Positions 6,784 to 6,852 of a stretch of 6,852 nt of DNA are shown in pieces. Numbering within the stretch: the stretch's first letter is position 1; the number at the start of each line of letters is the position of its first letter. Both the position numbers and the translations under genes were made by a program. Source of the DNA: an uncultured Bacteroidota bacterium (GTDB lineage: Bacteria; Bacteroidota; Bacteroidia; B-17B0; Aurantibacillaceae). Location of the stretch: contig CALMNJ010000224.1 of the NCBI GenBank assembly GCA_937868675.1, forward strand, positions 1 to 6,852, in the 5' to 3' direction. The notes under the pieces are model-generated. The model searched no databases and was not told the DNA's origin. It saw only the letters and a list, made by a program, of their open reading frames with translations.

Positions 6784-6852
6784 AACCACACAATTTTTCC
6801 GAACCCCGGGAGGTCAGCGATCAGGAACGGGAATTTAAACAGATTCTTACCT
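6750..6852 (-). CDS. Possible 3' end of an upstream gene overlapping the HNH gene start (partial)
   Basis: One minus-strand frame is open from the window edge (first full codon at 6851-6849) to a TAA at 6752-6750, giving 33 residues that end in IKKKFGKK. Its composition (FKFPFLIADLPGFGKIVWLW) looks like protein, and the other two minus frames are stopped within this stretch. If real, it overlaps the HNH gene by 34 bases in a different frame. A run this short can be open by chance, and its last residues come from an A-rich stretch. No family can be named. Confidence 0.3.
   Translation of the reverse strand, partial: GKNLFKFPFLIADLPGFGKIVWLWAIKKKFGKK

Noticed and set aside
6790..6852. A tRNA 3' part, suggested by GGGGTTCGG on the minus strand
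   Set aside because: The surrounding bases do not form a T arm and acceptor stem, and no CCA-proximal pairing partner is visible.

Overview
The window looks like a Bacteroidota chromosome segment of moderate GC content. Three things point there. The SdhA, SdhB and SdhC sequences are of the type usual in that phylum: a long flavoprotein, a CIGCGACVAACK iron-sulfur cluster motif and a single five-helix di-heme cytochrome b. Shine-Dalgarno sequences are almost absent upstream of the genes. Finally, the two best promoter candidates match the Bacteroidetes form TTG-N16-20-TAnnTTTG. I cannot place it at family or genus level.

Layout, left to right. At 2-154 is the 3' end of an unrecognised plus-strand gene. 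After a short intergenic stretch with a promoter-like site comes a plus-strand gene (241-1512) for a BioF2/FemAB-type GNAT acyltransferase. It converges on the minus-strand sdhCAB operon (5073 down to 1573), and a strong hairpin at 1520-1547 serves as a terminator for both strands. Upstream of sdhC, a 123-base intergenic region holds a good candidate promoter for the operon. Further upstream, also on the minus strand, are an LD-carboxypeptidase of family S66 (6132-5197) and, only 3 bases before it, a NUMOD4/HNH-endonuclease-like protein with a helix-turn-helix (6783-6136). An open frame running in from the right edge (6852-6750) may be the tail of another gene that overlaps the HNH gene start.

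How the genes work together. SdhC, SdhA and SdhB form one membrane complex, a type B succinate:quinone oxidoreductase/fumarate reductase. It links the TCA cycle to the menaquinone pool; sequence alone does not fix the direction of catalysis. The LD-carboxypeptidase acts separately, in peptidoglycan (muropeptide) recycling. The acyltransferase probably modifies a peptide, lipid or glycan, but its substrate is unknown.

Most of the window is ordinary core metabolism. The part most worth a second look is the tight pairing of the homing-endonuclease-like DNA-binding protein with the LD-carboxypeptidase. I see no CRISPR array, insertion sequence, tRNA, rRNA or riboswitch.
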